Shown here piece after piece: positions 1 to 11,939 of a DNA stretch of 64,000 nucleotides. The notes beneath the pieces are model-generated. The model saw only the letters and a list, made by a program, of their open reading frames with translations, did not search any database and was not told the DNA's origin. This stretch comes from Stercorarius parasiticus. Taxonomy: Eukaryota; Chordata; Aves; Charadriiformes; Stercorariidae. Within the stretch, counting starts at the first letter, position 1, and each line of letters starts with the position of its first letter. Location: the NCBI GenBank assembly GCA_013396915.1, contig VWZL01001965.1, positions 330,304 to 394,303 on the forward strand. The letters run 5' to 3'. The translations under genes were made by a program, and so were the position numbers.

Positions 1-556
1 GTAGAATATGATCTCATTTAACATAGGAATCCTTGTTCATTAGTTCTTCCCTTTGATTTCATGGGTAGCACATCTTTCTACACTGATTCTCACTGGATTT
101 CATTTTGTGCTTGGAAGCTGCTTCTAAGAACTACATAAAGTGTACACAAAATGTGACCTACTAATATTTAAAGTCAGCCCTGCAGAAGTGGAAAGACTCA
201 GCAGACAAATGGCACACTACACTGGCAGAGGAGGGGCATGTTCTTATTAGAAAACTGCTAGAGAGACTTTTGGAAGAAAAATATCTCACTTGATAGGCAA
301 GTCTTGTAGACACAGCTGCACAGAAAATACATCTTCGTAAGAGACATCAAATCTTGATGCACACAGGTGAAACCCATGGGGCAGACACTGCCATTTAAAG
401 AGGAAGCACTTGCAGATAGAGAACCTACAGAAGATACAGAACTTGAGGCCCATACTGACCACTAGTATAAGCATCCAGGGTAAGCAAGGGAACTCTGTAA
501 TTACAGATAGATATCAGGACAAAGACGGTTATCAAAAACCATCCATATAGGGAAAC
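1..556. other. Non-coding flank left of the small LTR element
   Basis: AT-leaning single-copy-looking sequence. Open frames are short and resemble nothing I recognise. I see no repeat tail, RNA gene or promoter here. The last bases before 557 form the empty-site flank of the LTR element that follows. Confidence 0.6.
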
Positions 557-561
557 ACTAC
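557..561. repeat. Target-site duplication, left copy (ACTAC)
   Basis: Identical to 1868-1872. It directly precedes the TG start of the 5' LTR and fixes the left boundary of the insertion. Confidence 0.9.
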
Positions 562-919
562 TGTCCTGGTTCCAGTGGGGATAGGGTTAATTTTCCACAG
601 GCTCCAGCAGGGACACAGGTATTCCATCCCGTGGGAGCCATGCCCACTCGGAGCTGCCGCTGCCGGGGGAGGAGGGGAGGGGGCAGGAAGTCGCCACTTG
701 GAGCGGAAGGGGGCACCCTGGGTCCGGTTCCGTAAGCATGTTTGTATATTCCTCTATCCCTGTTACTGTTGTTGTTGTCTTGTTCCCTTTGCTGTTTTGT
801 TAAATTGCCTTTGTCTCAAACCATGAGTTTTGCCTTTTTCTTACGATTCTTCCCGTATTGGGGAAGCTCGAGAGAGCGGCACGTGGTTCTTTGTTGCCGC
901 CTGAGGCCAAGCCACGACA
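562..919 (+). repeat. 5' LTR of the small element, 358 bp
   Basis: Starts TGTCCTGGTTCCAGTGGGG and ends GAGGCCAAGCCACGACA. It holds a GC-rich middle (about 640-735) with guanine runs, then a T-rich segment and the sequence TGTTAAATTGCCTTTGTCTC. That last segment aligns with the ATTAAACTGTCTTTATCTC poly(A)-signal block of the longer LTRs elsewhere in the window, but the hexamer itself has decayed. No clear TATA box is visible. It shares its first about 35 bases and last about 50 bases with the 3' LTR. Confidence 0.88.
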
Positions 920-927
920 GTCCTTTT

Positions 928-945
928 TGGCGTCCAATGTGGGGC
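928..945 (+). promoter_or_regulatory. Primer-binding site resembling the tRNA-Lys1,2 type
   Basis: TGGCGTCCAATGTGGGGC lies eight bases after the 5' LTR. It matches the known Lys1,2 primer-binding sequence TGGCGCCCAACGTGGGGC at 16 of 18 positions; both differences are C-to-T changes, one at a former CpG. Reverse transcription of the parent would have been primed here by the 3' end of a lysine tRNA. Confidence 0.85.
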
Positions 946-1041
946 AACAAGGGTTGAGATAATGACAAAATCCAACTAGAACTTGTAAAAACAAATTTGT
1001 TGTGTGCATTTATTGTATTAGGTAAATAGTTGCTGGTCACC

Positions 1042-1383
1042 ATGTTGCTTAGTTTGTTCTCATGGCTGTGTTATATAAATTCCTATATGGTTTATGTACT
1101 CCCTGCAATGTCATTTATCATCTCTGGAAGAGGGATCAGGATTATCATTTTGCTGTCCTGCGTGATATCAGTTTATGATATGATAACATCACTGTTCAGA
1201 CAGTTATTTTGGGGTGTTTATGCGGTTTTGCTGTCCTGCCTGTACCTTGGGCATCATCTCACGGAATTTATTAATAATCACACCCAGTCTTTGGAGGAAA
1301 CAGGGGAGGGCACTTCCCCCAGCTCTTTTGCCTCCCTTTTCTCCTTCGGGCCAGGTATGACGGCTTTTGAGAATTTTGAATAA
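1042..1383 (+). CDS. Uncharacterised 113-codon hydrophobic reading frame inside the LTR element
   Basis: This is the only sizeable frame in the element interior. The ATG at 1042 sits in a good vertebrate start context (GTCACCATGT, A at -3); the frame is open a little upstream but without an ATG. The predicted product has three hydrophobic stretches, roughly residues 2-29, 33-47 and 53-69, followed by a polar tail with one possible N-glycosylation triplet (Asn-His-Thr) and a Ser/Pro/Phe-rich end. That would fit a small membrane protein, but T-rich DNA produces hydrophobic frames by chance. I do not recognise it as Gag, protease, polymerase or Env. Whether it is translated is unknown; conservation across copies of the element would decide. 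Confidence 0.3.
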   Translation: MLLSLFSWLCYINSYMVYVLPAMSFIISGRGIRIIILLSCVISVYDMITSLFRQLFWGVYAVLLSCLYLGHHLTEFINNHTQSLEETGEGTSPSSFASLFSFGPGMTAFENFE

Positions 1384-1650
1384 CCTTGGGATGCTCAAAC
1401 CAGCCGGTTCCTAGTGTTATGTCTCCTGAATATGTTCCAGGTCTTGTTTAGGGCTAAACAACTATTTACCACCCAGAGATCTGCCCTGAGGCTGAATAGT
1501 CAGGGGTGGCAGGGCTTGTGGGAGAACATGGGCAGGTACCTAGAGAACTTCTCACCTGCCCAGACAGACTGTTTTAACAGATGGAGCCCAAAGACATGGA
1601 TTAAAAGAACTCAACAGACATTTTAGAGGGATGGCCCATAGACATACACA

Positions 1651-1696
1651 TTATATGTGTATGAATATATATGTGTGTGTATATTTATATTATATA
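1651..1696. repeat. AT/GT-rich simple repeat inside the LTR element
   Basis: Alternating TA and TG dinucleotides interrupted by a few other bases, just upstream of the polypurine-like run and 3' LTR. Confidence 0.7.
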
Positions 1697-1760
1697 AGAC
1701 AGGGGAAAGTGGTGGCAATTCATTGGAGCCTGTGAGATCTGGGCATGGCATAGATGGTAT

Positions 1761-1775
1761 GGAATAAGGGGTGGA
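1761..1775 (+). promoter_or_regulatory. Polypurine-tract-like run before the 3' LTR
   Basis: GGAATAAGGGGTGGA, purine-rich with two T interruptions, ends three bases before the 3' LTR. In retroelements this position primes plus-strand DNA synthesis. The assignment rests on position and composition only. Confidence 0.5.
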
Positions 1776-1778
1776 TAA

Positions 1779-1867
1779 TGTCCTGGTTCCAGCGGGGATA
1801 GGGTTAATTTTCCCCAACAGGAGAGAGCACCACCTGGTTCTTTGTTGTCTGAGGCCAAACCACAACA
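1779..1867 (+). repeat. 3' LTR, internally deleted to 89 bp
   Basis: Starts TGTCCTGGTTCCAGCGGGG and ends GAGGCCAAACCACAACA. Compared with the 5' LTR it keeps the first 35 bases and the last about 47. The middle (5' LTR positions 597-869, about 270 bp, including the GC-rich part and the poly(A) region) is replaced by seven bases, CCAACAG. The kept ends differ from the 5' LTR at several sites plus a 3-bp gap. Without the deleted block this LTR should have neither promoter nor poly(A) site. Confidence 0.85.
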
Positions 1868-1872
1868 ACTAC
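1868..1872. repeat. Target-site duplication, right copy (ACTAC)
   Basis: Identical to 557-561 and immediately after the CA end of the 3' LTR. Confidence 0.9.
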
Positions 1873-3405
1873 ATACTCAGAACTCAGACTATTGAAGGGG
1901 AATATGTATAAGTGACCAGCACAGGTTTTCATTTCTACAGATCCCTATCATTAGGAAAAAAGAAATAAGTAAGAGGAAGAACATTTTTTGAAAAAGAAAC
2001 AGATTCATTATCCCAGTGAGGAATAATAAAGCCTTTTGAGGCTATATGAACCCTTAGCATGAGATTTGTTGCTGCTATGTGCAGCACAACCAGTCGCAAC
2101 CCAGAGGCTTATTTGAGATACAGATGAGCAAACATAGCAGCACACTGTTCGACAGCTGCTCATCCTCAGGGCAGATGTGGCTAGGGGTAGCACAGCCTGA
2201 AACATCCTCCCAGTTATGCCTTTTTATTTTTAACAGTGCAAGATAGTTCACTTTATCATTTTAATCAAAGTGAACAGGCTGTGATGAGCAAGAGAATGCT
2301 TTCATCTCAGCCATTGATCACTTCATAAAATTGGCAGGGTCTTTTCAGCCTCTTGTGAGCCTCTCAGTCACTTTAGATTCCCCTTCTGACCCCCAAACAC
2401 ATGGCATGAAAAGAAATAAGTTCTTATCTGAAAAGATGATAAAACTTATTCATACATTAGGAGGATTTAATTGCATTTGTCTCTTTTAAAGCTGTTAGGG
2501 TGTTATACTGGCTCTTTGTGGGCTACTGAGGGTCCACTCTAACAGCAGTATTAACTGTTGAGTGCCCCCAGGTGACCCTGACACGAAGCTATTCTGTCTT
2601 GAAGTTAACAGGAGATACTCTCCCCACTACACCCCCGAATGATAAAATGCTTATGGAAATGTTCTGAAACATGATAAAGATCCAAAGGACTACGAGAAAT
2701 ATATTTCTCTAAGTGAAAGGTTTTCACACCCAGCTCAATTGCTTCATGGAAGAAAGCTCTACTCAAATAACTTCAGACTTGTTTGCATGCTTGCTTTTAC
2801 TAGAGCCTTTAACATGCATGGTAAAGCAATGAGAGTTGAAATTCAATAGAAATGCCTGATGCCTCATTGGTGTACCTTGGGGAAAGAGAGAAAATTTCCA
2901 TGTTTGAGATTCTTCTCTTGTAACAAATGAAAGTACTAAAACTGAAGGACTGCGAGTTCAAAAGAAAACGGGGAAATGAATTATCAATCATCAGTCTGAG
3001 AGCATTAGATAATGGCAACAGCAATCTAGCATAAGTCAGAGGCTTGAGAGAGAGACCTAGTTGCAAACATGCAGCTAGTTGCAAACGTTGCAATGCTGTA
3101 TCAGACACAAGCATTTTCGTTTCTCAGGCGATCTCTTCAATGGGAGGCAGATGATGATATCCATTAGTTTTAGCAGATAGCTAGAAACCAAATTTCTTAC
3201 GTAAGGCAGAATTCCCCTACAAGGGCTTCTCCCCAAAATACATTTTGAAATGAAGTAATTTGGCGGGGTATTATGAATGCAAAGGTAGGCATTTTTTACA
3301 GGAGCACTAGCTACAGAGATACAAGCTCTGACCATGCTTTCATACAAAGAGCTCTTAGAACACAACAGAGCATCCTTCCCACGACACAGGTAGCTTTCAG
3401 GCAGG

Positions 3406-3457
3406 AAAAATTTCTGTTCTTCTAATGAAATAAAAATTTCTGTTCTTCTAATGAAAT
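3406..3457. repeat. Perfect 26-bp tandem duplication
   Basis: Two identical adjacent copies (3406-3431 and 3432-3457), each containing TTTCTGTTCTTCTAATGAAA. Perfect identity suggests a recent duplication or replication slippage event. Confidence 0.92.
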
Positions 3458-3504
3458 ATCTTTATGTCTTCTGTTTAAGAAATTTCTCTATCCTTTACCC
3501 CCAG

Positions 3505-3552
3505 AAAAAAAAAAAAAAGAAAAAAAAAGGAAAACAAAACACAAAAAAAAAA
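3505..3552. repeat. A-rich tract
   Basis: Long adenine runs broken by single G and C bases. It could be a decayed poly(A) tail of a plus-strand retrocopy, but nothing upstream looks like a processed gene or LINE 3' end. Confidence 0.75.
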
Positions 3553-6500
3553 CCCAAAAACCTTTCCTCTTTTTCCTAACCCTAGCTTAGGTTATTATTG
3601 ATTCATTTCAAACCAAAAGCTTCTGAGGTTTCGAAAATTGCCCCTGAAGCACAATTAGCTTGCTTTTAGAATGAATGAACTGCTCGCAGAAATAAGTGCT
3701 AGCACTGGGTTTTAGGGTTTTTGACTAACTAGACAAAAATAACGTAGACATGACCCTCTCCAAATGAGAGAACCTGACTACTCAATAAATCTGCCCACAG
3801 CTGCTCAATACTTTGCGCTAACCTTTTTAGTCTTCAGCTACAGAGACTAGCATTGCCTTTTGAGTAAGAACTAGGGTTGCCCATCCAGCTCCCTTCTTTC
3901 CAAAAACCGTGCTATACAAAGCATCTTGAAAAAAGATGTAGCCGTCAGGAATGCTTCCCCCTCACTCATGTAGCCTGTGGAGTAATTATTTATTTAATGA
4001 CACCTGACCCAGGCTTCAATGATTGAGCCATGACCCTGTGGTCACTGATCTACTGCAGATGGAGAGCTGTGCAAGCAGGCATGGACCTACTCTTTCCCAG
4101 CTGGTTCTTTAAAAGTGTTTGCACGCCTATGGTCTAAACTGACAGTATTAAGAATACCAACTATTTCTGATAATCAAACAAAGGCTATGACTCTCCTAGA
4201 GCCCTAGAAATCATGTCACGCTGTTGCAGCCCTAGAAGACACTATACTGGGGACCCCTGAAATAATCCTACCTTCACAGATTTGGGTCCATATCTGACTG
4301 CATCCTGACCTCACAGGGGAAATATATTGTTATGCATAAGCTCTTTCTCTCTTGTCTCATACTTGGGTTTCCACTGGAGGGATCAGAAAAGAAGCACAGC
4401 ATGGTCCAGCCAGATTCCCTTCCAGAAAGCTAGAATGCCAGGGCATGCTGTAGCCTAATTTCTGAGGCATATAGATATAGCTGTTGTCTTGTGCATTGCG
4501 AAGAGACAGATCTCAGCCAAATTGTTAAGTTTAAACTTTGTGCTGGGTAGAAATGTCACATTCCAAACTTCTTTTGCAGCTGTTTTACTCTTTGTAAGGA
4601 TTGGACTATATTGTTGAACTAAAACCCCTTGGATGTTATAGTACTCAAAACTCAGATTTTTTTTGTAGTTTAGGTCCATCTCATGTCTCTGTGTAGTAAG
4701 CCAGAGAGACACTGTGGCCATTGTCTATATTATAATTTATCAGCATAAGAAGTTGGATAGTCTACTGGATATGAAAGCTCGGTCAGCATATGAGACAGTA
4801 ACCTTAAAGCAAAGAATATCTGGGCCTTTGCCACAGCTTTAATTTATGACAAGGTGAAAAGATCCTATTCTAACCTGTGCTTCCAGTTTCAATCTGTGAA
4901 ATACTGATCAAGCTTTCTTACTTTGGAGGAGTCTGTGAGTTTATTAATGGTTAAGGGTTGTCATCAAAGGAATGAGAAGCGTGAAGAGAAACAAGACCTA
5001 AAATATGGCATACTGAAGACCAGAATAGGTAGAACCGTTTCTTGCGCACTCAGTTGCAAAAAATAAGAATGCAGTCATTGCCTAGGGGAAGACACAGTTC
5101 CCAGTAGCTTTTCTCCAGCTGTTAAGACAAAACACCTAGTAGTCCCTGTATACATATTTTCCTTGTACCTCCACTTAAAAGTCCTCTGGTCACTTGTGCT
5201 ACCCCAAAGACACATGATCCTTTTTCACTTGCCATCAGCTTCACTGGCTTAGGGAACAAAGCATCTGGCAAGTTCCTCAACACACTATAATTAAACAGGG
5301 TGTTTCTTCAGGTAAGATTAAGACATGAAGGAAGAAAGTTTTGAACCATGCTGTTACTTCTCTTGCCTACTGTCTTGAGGAATAGCCTGCTGAGATACAC
5401 ACTTTACCTCCTTCAGTGCAGCAGGACATGGCCTTAGTAACAGCCCAGGCTCATAGACTACATAAACCCAAAGATACAGATGACACTGAACTATATCCCA
5501 GTGAGACACAGCCTCTGTGCTGAGCCTAACGGGAGGTGGTCCACACTCATGCAGCACTCATTTCCAGATCCCACCAGCCTGGGCAAGCTAGAGGAGGTCA
5601 TTAACCTGCTGTGCAGAGGAAACAACAGCTTCCCTACAGGGCATTGCCAAAAAAACAACTGGAGAACTGAAATGATTAGTTATTTTGCATTGTCCTCTAT
5701 AGCTCTCTCCAGGAACAGAGGGGGATGCTTATTTCCATGTAACCTAAGTCTAAAAAGCATTGTTATGCTCACAACTAGCAAGCCAATTTGACAAGCAGGC
5801 ATGGGGTTCCCTTGCACAGCACACCTAAGCTTCAAAGATCCATCAAGCAGCATAGTAGGTACCTTCTGTGTATGACAACGGTGTTAGACTTATAGCGCTG
5901 CTGTCTGACATATGAAGTTGAACAGGCCTTACATTTTATGAGAGAAGAAAAAAACGAAATAACTGGGCTTTAATACCCAGGTTTTGAAACTGTTCCTTGT
6001 CAGGCAATCTGAACTGGCAGACTGAGACATATATGCACATAAACACACTCAAAATCTGCTTGATGCAAGAATAAAACAGAAAGCTGGACTGAAAAAATGA
6101 TGGAATTTTTATTGTAAGAAAAGCAGATTGTGTGTAAGTGTGGTTTGAAAGAACAAAAAGTTCTTGTCCTTCTTGGGAGTTTAAGCTGTTAGAGTAGAGG
6201 GACTGGAGCAAGCTAGTTTATTGAATGTTTATCCTTGCCTGCTCCAAACCTCACACAAGCAAACAGGACTCTTTCCATCACCTTTGGGAAGCATGGAATC
6301 TAACTCCGATTTTCGTGTTTCCCTAAATTGAGATCTTTTTAAGTCTCTGTATTGGTAGCCAGAATGCATGAGTGTTGCCTTGCAGAAATCTTTATAATGC
6401 TCTGTATTTGTCCTTGAAAGAGGTTTCAAAATCATTAAATAGTTTTGTAGAGGACTGCAGGAATGCCTCTGATGTCTCAGGAAGAGAAAAGCTGACTAAG

Positions 6501-9500
6501 GAATCCCTCCTTATTTCCACCAAATTTCCCCCAAATCCTCATGGGAAAAACTCCTCGAAGAGCCAGTTTGTTGTGTAATCTCTAAAGAGATGCAAGGCGC
6601 CCAAAGTTTCCATCAAAATGCACAATTTTTCACACTGAAGTAGGGCTAGGTAGTCTGCTTGCTTATGTATGGTCAGAAACTAGGTCCCATGTTTCCCTAA
6701 TCTCGTCAAAATTGAGGTAGGCTCCAGGATTCCCAGTAGAATTTCAGAGTAATGCCAAATATAGTAAGTTAATTCAGGGAGTAATTACACAACCGTGAAT
6801 TGTGCATTAGCATTCGGTGCAAGCTGCTTAGAACAGATTTACCAGCCATATCTGTTTTAGTCAGTTTTAGCTGATGTCCATTTAAAGTGGACAGGGAGGC
6901 AGTAGCAAATGTACGTTCAAAAAACAGAACTGCCATGGAAAGTATCCAGAAAAAAATTTTCCAGTAAGTCTTAACCGTCAGTGCAATCTGCAGACTCAGA
7001 TGATTTGCTTTGGAAATGAGAAGAGTCTGGATTTTCCAACGATGCTGTATGTGTGCTTGTCTTCTCACTAAAACTTACTATGCTTATATTTAAACACTGC
7101 AGGAAGCCAACACCACTTGTGTTTTTTAATGAGTCCATTTTTGACATAAGCATCACAGTTACTGCTGGGTCTTGGTGACCTCAGACATAAAGGAAGTCTC
7201 TAGAGGTTTTGGAAGAGGGCGAGTTAAGCACCTAGCTATTCATTTCTCAGAATAGGGTTCAGATTTCTTGGAAATGTCACAACTTCAGGGAGTGATGACA
7301 TCCCACATCCCACCTAGATCCATAATGATAAGCAAGTGCTCATCAGAGAATCACTACACCCACTACACTCTCTTCACCCCCAGAGCTGGTCATTTCACCA
7401 TGCTCAGTCAAGGAGAGTTTGCCCTTGGTAAAGATACGTTGGGTGCTCCTGAGTACTTTCTTGCCATTCACATGTTTGGAAATGGACTCCAATAGAATGT
7501 GCTTCATCATTTCTCCAGGGACTAAGATGAGGCTACTGACCTCATAGCTCCTAACTCCTCTTCCAATTTAAAGGAAAAGCTGTAACTGAACAAAAAAAAA
7601 ACCACATTCTAAGTTCTTGCTAGATGGCTAAGACATAACAAGCCTAACTTTTACCTTCTGGTCCCAAGAGTTCTTAAAACACAATCAATCAAATCATATC
7701 AGCCTCCACTGGACTTCCAAATATATTGAAGCGTTTAAGGTTCACAGGCAGGTCACATATTTCATTTGCCCCACACTGTACTTAAACTAGTGACCTCTGT
7801 ACTTTTCAGTTCCATCATTTTCATCAGTCCAGCCTCATAAACAATATTTTCAATTATGATGTCACAATCTTGGCTGCTACTGATGGTATCAGGATGAAGA
7901 GCAGTCTGGAAATTTTATTTATTTAGGCTCTTTAGGAGTAATGAAGATGAATATTGCTTATAGGGGTGCTATTTTATACCCCAAGCAGTCAACTTAAGAT
8001 GTAGCCATTTTCTTTTCTTTTTCCCCATCATCTTTTTTATTGATGATATGCTGGAAAACTGGAGTATGTGTCATTTTGAGTTGATACTTTTCAAATTTTT
8101 GTCCTGCAATATAACTTTCTGATCATTCATTTAAATGGCCTCAGAGAATAATCTATAATAGAATCAAAGTTCCATAAGAATGCAGGTTTGATCTTCTTGT
8201 TTGTGTGTGTTGCAGTATGTAGTCGTTTAACACCATGATACACAATTTTCATAAAGGCATCGTCCTAATCCAGAGGAATTGGTAGCAATCTGTCACTGTT
8301 GCCATGGCTAGAAAGAGTAGTCTAAACATTCTCAAAATATTAATGTACATATATACATTGGTATATGTATATAAACTCTGGTACTGCAATGGCAATGTTA
8401 ACACCTGATTAATAATTATACACCAACCTTTTTTGTTGCATGCAAATGTTACGAACTCCATACAATCTCATTTTCTTCTCCAAGGAGCCTGCATAATCTA
8501 ACTTGCAAGGGGAAGACTACTGCTGTCAATAATTCTTTTCCTGGCATGCTTTTCCTTTTAGTCTAAAAGCAGTATCTGAAAAGCAAAGCAGTCCCTGTCT
8601 TTGACTCCAAAGAACACATTCCAGAAAGCACGTCAAAGGCCCAATTGGAATCAAAACCGACAAATAATGTATTTCCATGTGGCACAAGAGTCTGATCAGC
8701 CAGAAGTCCTGCAGAGCCTATCCAGGTTATGGAATCTTTGTCGCTGTAGAGAATATGGGCACCACTTAACACAGCTTGTTTTGGGCTTTAGGCAAACAAA
8801 AGGTCTTGAAGTTGATGGATATGTATAGAAGACAATTTCTTTGTCCCAGATACTGGCCAAGTAAGGAGTGCTTTAGTGATAACTTCCTTGCTTTCCACTG
8901 CCTCCCCAGCCTACTGGAGCCAGCACTGGGAGGAAAGACCAGGACACCATCACACCAGAAACCTTCACTGGCTATTTAGGAGTGTAGCCAGACAGCACAC
9001 AGGCAAGAAACTGGATTAGGTTCCTGGTCTGGAATTCTTCTGTTTCTTCTCTACCATCATCTGTGTCCTGTGTCTTTAAGGGGAATCCAGAATCTGTCCC
9101 TCTGACAGTCAGATGGACAAGAAACTAAGGCAAAAACTGAAGTTGCAATATTCTGTATTCTCAAGCAAGAGATAGCAACAGTAGTGACAAGTCAAATCAT
9201 GCAGATAGATCCAAAAGCAATTTTCATTGGAGAGTAAGGGATTATTAGCAGAGATTAATCACAAATAGATGTTATGCTGCCATGATTTGGGCCCAGAACT
9301 GTATTTTTATATATGTATGTGATAAACAAATCTTAAGCTGTTAACCGTAATATGATTCTCAGAACATCCTTTGATGTTAGATACAAGCTGAAAAATAATC
9401 TTCACTTCTAAATCCGTGTCACCAAGTTTGTCAAAATTGTGCACTGAAATAAGAAGGCTCAGCGTTAAAAATAAGAATCACAAAAGCAAAACAAGCAAAT

Positions 9501-10599
9501 AAAGGGAGACTATTTCTCCACACCTTTCTGCCCTCAATCTTCAATTATCCACAAAAGTTGTCCTCACACTGATGCCAGCTTCACCATCTATCAGTGGGGA
9601 GGTGTCAGACAAAGTTTGAACAGAGAGGAAAAATCAGCCTTTTTTATTGTGTTTTCATACTCAGTAAATAAGCAATGTAAGGAAAAGTAAATCAAGAAAA
9701 TCGTTACTGAAAGAGAAAGTAACAACATGAAATGCCATCTTGCCTATTTTCACTCCTGCAGTCTCATTTTTCCCACACCTCTGTACCTTTAAGTTGGTGT
9801 TATACTGTGAGTAGCATGAGTGGGTTCACTAGACAGATCACCCAAAGGCAGGCCTCCTAGCGGTTTGGGGGTGTTTTTGTGACCTTCACAAGACTTACAG
9901 ATAGCATCTTGCTTTCTAAGCCTGCAGGCATACTAAACCTGTATCTTCCCTTCAGGGATATGAGTAACAAAGACAAGCAGGTTCTAGAAGACTGATCTCA
10001 CACCAAGGTAGGGTATGCGCTAACAAGGGCAGGTGTGCACATTTCTTGTGGTTGGCATTCTCCAAGCTCCGGATCGGGTATGATGCTTGGTGTCCCATTT
10101 GGGACAGAATTTCTTAGAATAAGCCATAAATCATTATTTTCATGCTGGTAGAAAGAACCTGTGTAAAGACAAAATCTCACATCCCAAAAATGTCAAATCC
10201 CAACATGTCAACGACTATGACATGCCACTGAAAGAAGGGTAATTTATTTGCTATACCATTTCTTTTCTCTGTCAGGGACACTGGGAGACTACAGGAGCTA
10301 TATGGCTACCTCTTCCTCAGCAAGGAGGTTTTCACACCCTGCATACTGTAGCTGATTTACAACATACATGTAAGCCCAAACCAGAGAAATCAGTAATGAC
10401 ATAAATAAGGCACTCTTTTAGAGAATGCTTATAAAATAAAAAATACAGAGAAAATTTAGGGTTTGCAAATCTTGTTTAAGTCTGTAGGAAAACAAACAAA
10501 CATGAATTTAGCTAATACATATTGAGCATTTACACATTTGTGGCCACTGTGCTGAAAAGTACTGCCTCTTGGCACCAAAACAAGCTGAAAAACTCTTAT

Positions 10600-10625
10600 T
10601 TAGTTAGTTAGTTGTGTGTGTGTGT
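10600..10625. repeat. Short TTAG and GT microsatellite
   Basis: Three TTAG units lead into about seven GT dinucleotides. Confidence 0.8.
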
Positions 10626-11917
10626 ATGTTCATTGTAAAATGCGGATTTCAGATTATGAACCAGAACTTCACATTCCTTTGGAAAAAAATGGAACACAAG
10701 GATAGCCAAACTTTGCTATTGGCAGGGTAGAACTGCCACATAAACTTCGCAGTATGTACTGCACGTAGCTGGTAGGACAGCGTGCCCCAGAATTGGTAGG
10801 CAACCTGAAACAACAGGCTTTGAGAGTGCTGGCACTTAACATCACACCAATTTGTCAAAACTGGCTAGTGGTGTGGGGATATTGAATTTGAGCAGTCCAA
10901 ATGAAAATGATTTACAGGCACCCCTTTTTAATTCTGCCCTTCAAAACTCTGTCCTCTTTTTGTTCAGCAATTGGAAAAATAGGGCCTCAAATCACTGGTG
11001 AGTTTTTATAATTTTGTCCTCAGAAACATAATGAAGGAATTTTAAATGTCAGCATGGCTAAGTGATACACCATCCAGGAAACAAAGGTATTTATCCACTG
11101 AAGACCTGCCCACCTTCATTTTGATGTTGGGCTGTTGGTACCAAATTTATTTTTTTATAGTCCATTGACTTGTCTGCAGATGACCTATTTTCCCTTGCCT
11201 CAGATAATTAAAAGGTCCCACAGATTAACTGTCACCTCTGACTTGGCTGTCTGTTTTCTTTTTTATTTAACAAGTATCATTTTGTTGACAGTGTTTGATG
11301 TGCAGCCAGCAGGCTGAAACAGTTCCAATTTTGCAGATATATTCCATTATCAACTTCTTGCTTGCCAGTGTTTTTCATTCACTGTCCTTCCTAGACTACA
11401 TATAGGCAATTCTGGCTATAATGCAACCCATGGTGCATTAGATACTCCAAGAAGTGCATAATTGTCACCATAAACCTTTCTGAATGCATCATGCATTTTT
11501 ATTGCCACCCACTTCCAAGTCATTACTGTATGACAGGCAATTCTCAATATAACTGGCTTCCTTATAGTTGTTATATGCTGGCTCTTCTTTTAATTATGGC
11601 AGTCAGAGATGGGAAGGCAGTGGGTTAAAGTACTTTTGGTTGAAATTAAGATTCTTTAACTGCAGCATTTTAACTATTAAATAAATAAATTAATTTAAAC
11701 ACAGTTGCAATAAAAAGGAGTCTCCCAGAATCAGTTATTACTAGAATCTGGCGAGCAGTTTATGTTAACAACGTACAATTAGCTGCTGGAATTTAACAAC
11801 AGGTTTTTGCAGGAGTTATTATTGAGTTTGTTGTCTTTCTGATTAATGCTATTAACTCTTATGCTTTCACGTCCCAGTTGATCCATTTTTCCAGATTCTA
11901 TTATCATTCCACCTGGG

Positions 11918-11938
11918 AAAAAAAAAAAGAAAAAAAAA
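11918..11938. repeat. A-rich tract at the broken end of a minus-strand LTR
   Basis: Eleven adenines, one G and nine adenines directly adjoin the place where the minus-strand LTR loses similarity to its relatives. The LTR's expected last about 20-25 bases are missing here. Confidence 0.8.
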
Positions 11939-11939
11939 C

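Larger units (their letters stand above)
557..1872 (+). mobile_element. Small non-autonomous LTR retrotransposon, complete with target-site duplication
   Basis: An endogenous retrovirus-like element bounded by the 5-bp direct repeat ACTAC (557-561 and 1868-1872). Between the repeats lie a 5' LTR (562-919), a primer-binding site (928-945), an interior of 859 bp (920-1778) and a short 3' LTR (1779-1867). Both LTRs begin TGTCCTGGTTCCAG and end CCA(C/A)GACA-like, with TG...CA termini. The interior is far too short for gag, pro, pol and env, and I see no reverse transcriptase or protease motif, so the copy must have been mobilised in trans by a full-length relative. The primer site points to a lysine tRNA, as in class II elements, while a 5-bp duplication is more usual for ERVL, so the class stays open. 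The matching duplications show that the whole unit inserted as one piece. Confidence 0.9.
1873..11939. other. About 10 kb of non-coding sequence without recognised genes
   Basis: AT-leaning sequence with frequent stops in all frames; the longest open frames are near 100 codons and resemble nothing known to me. It contains the tandem duplication at 3406-3457, the A-rich tract at 3505-3552, TA-rich runs around 8340-8375, and TTAG/GT runs at 10600-10625. I see no CR1 tail, LTR end, tRNA box or obvious CpG island. Old diverged repeats may be present but are below what can be read by eye. Confidence 0.6.

Noticed and set aside
3505..3552. Poly(A) tail of a processed pseudogene
   Set aside because: No coding remnant or matching target duplication upstream.
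4455..4721. 88-codon minus-strand frame with protein-like composition
   Set aside because: No family recognised and no splice or promoter context.
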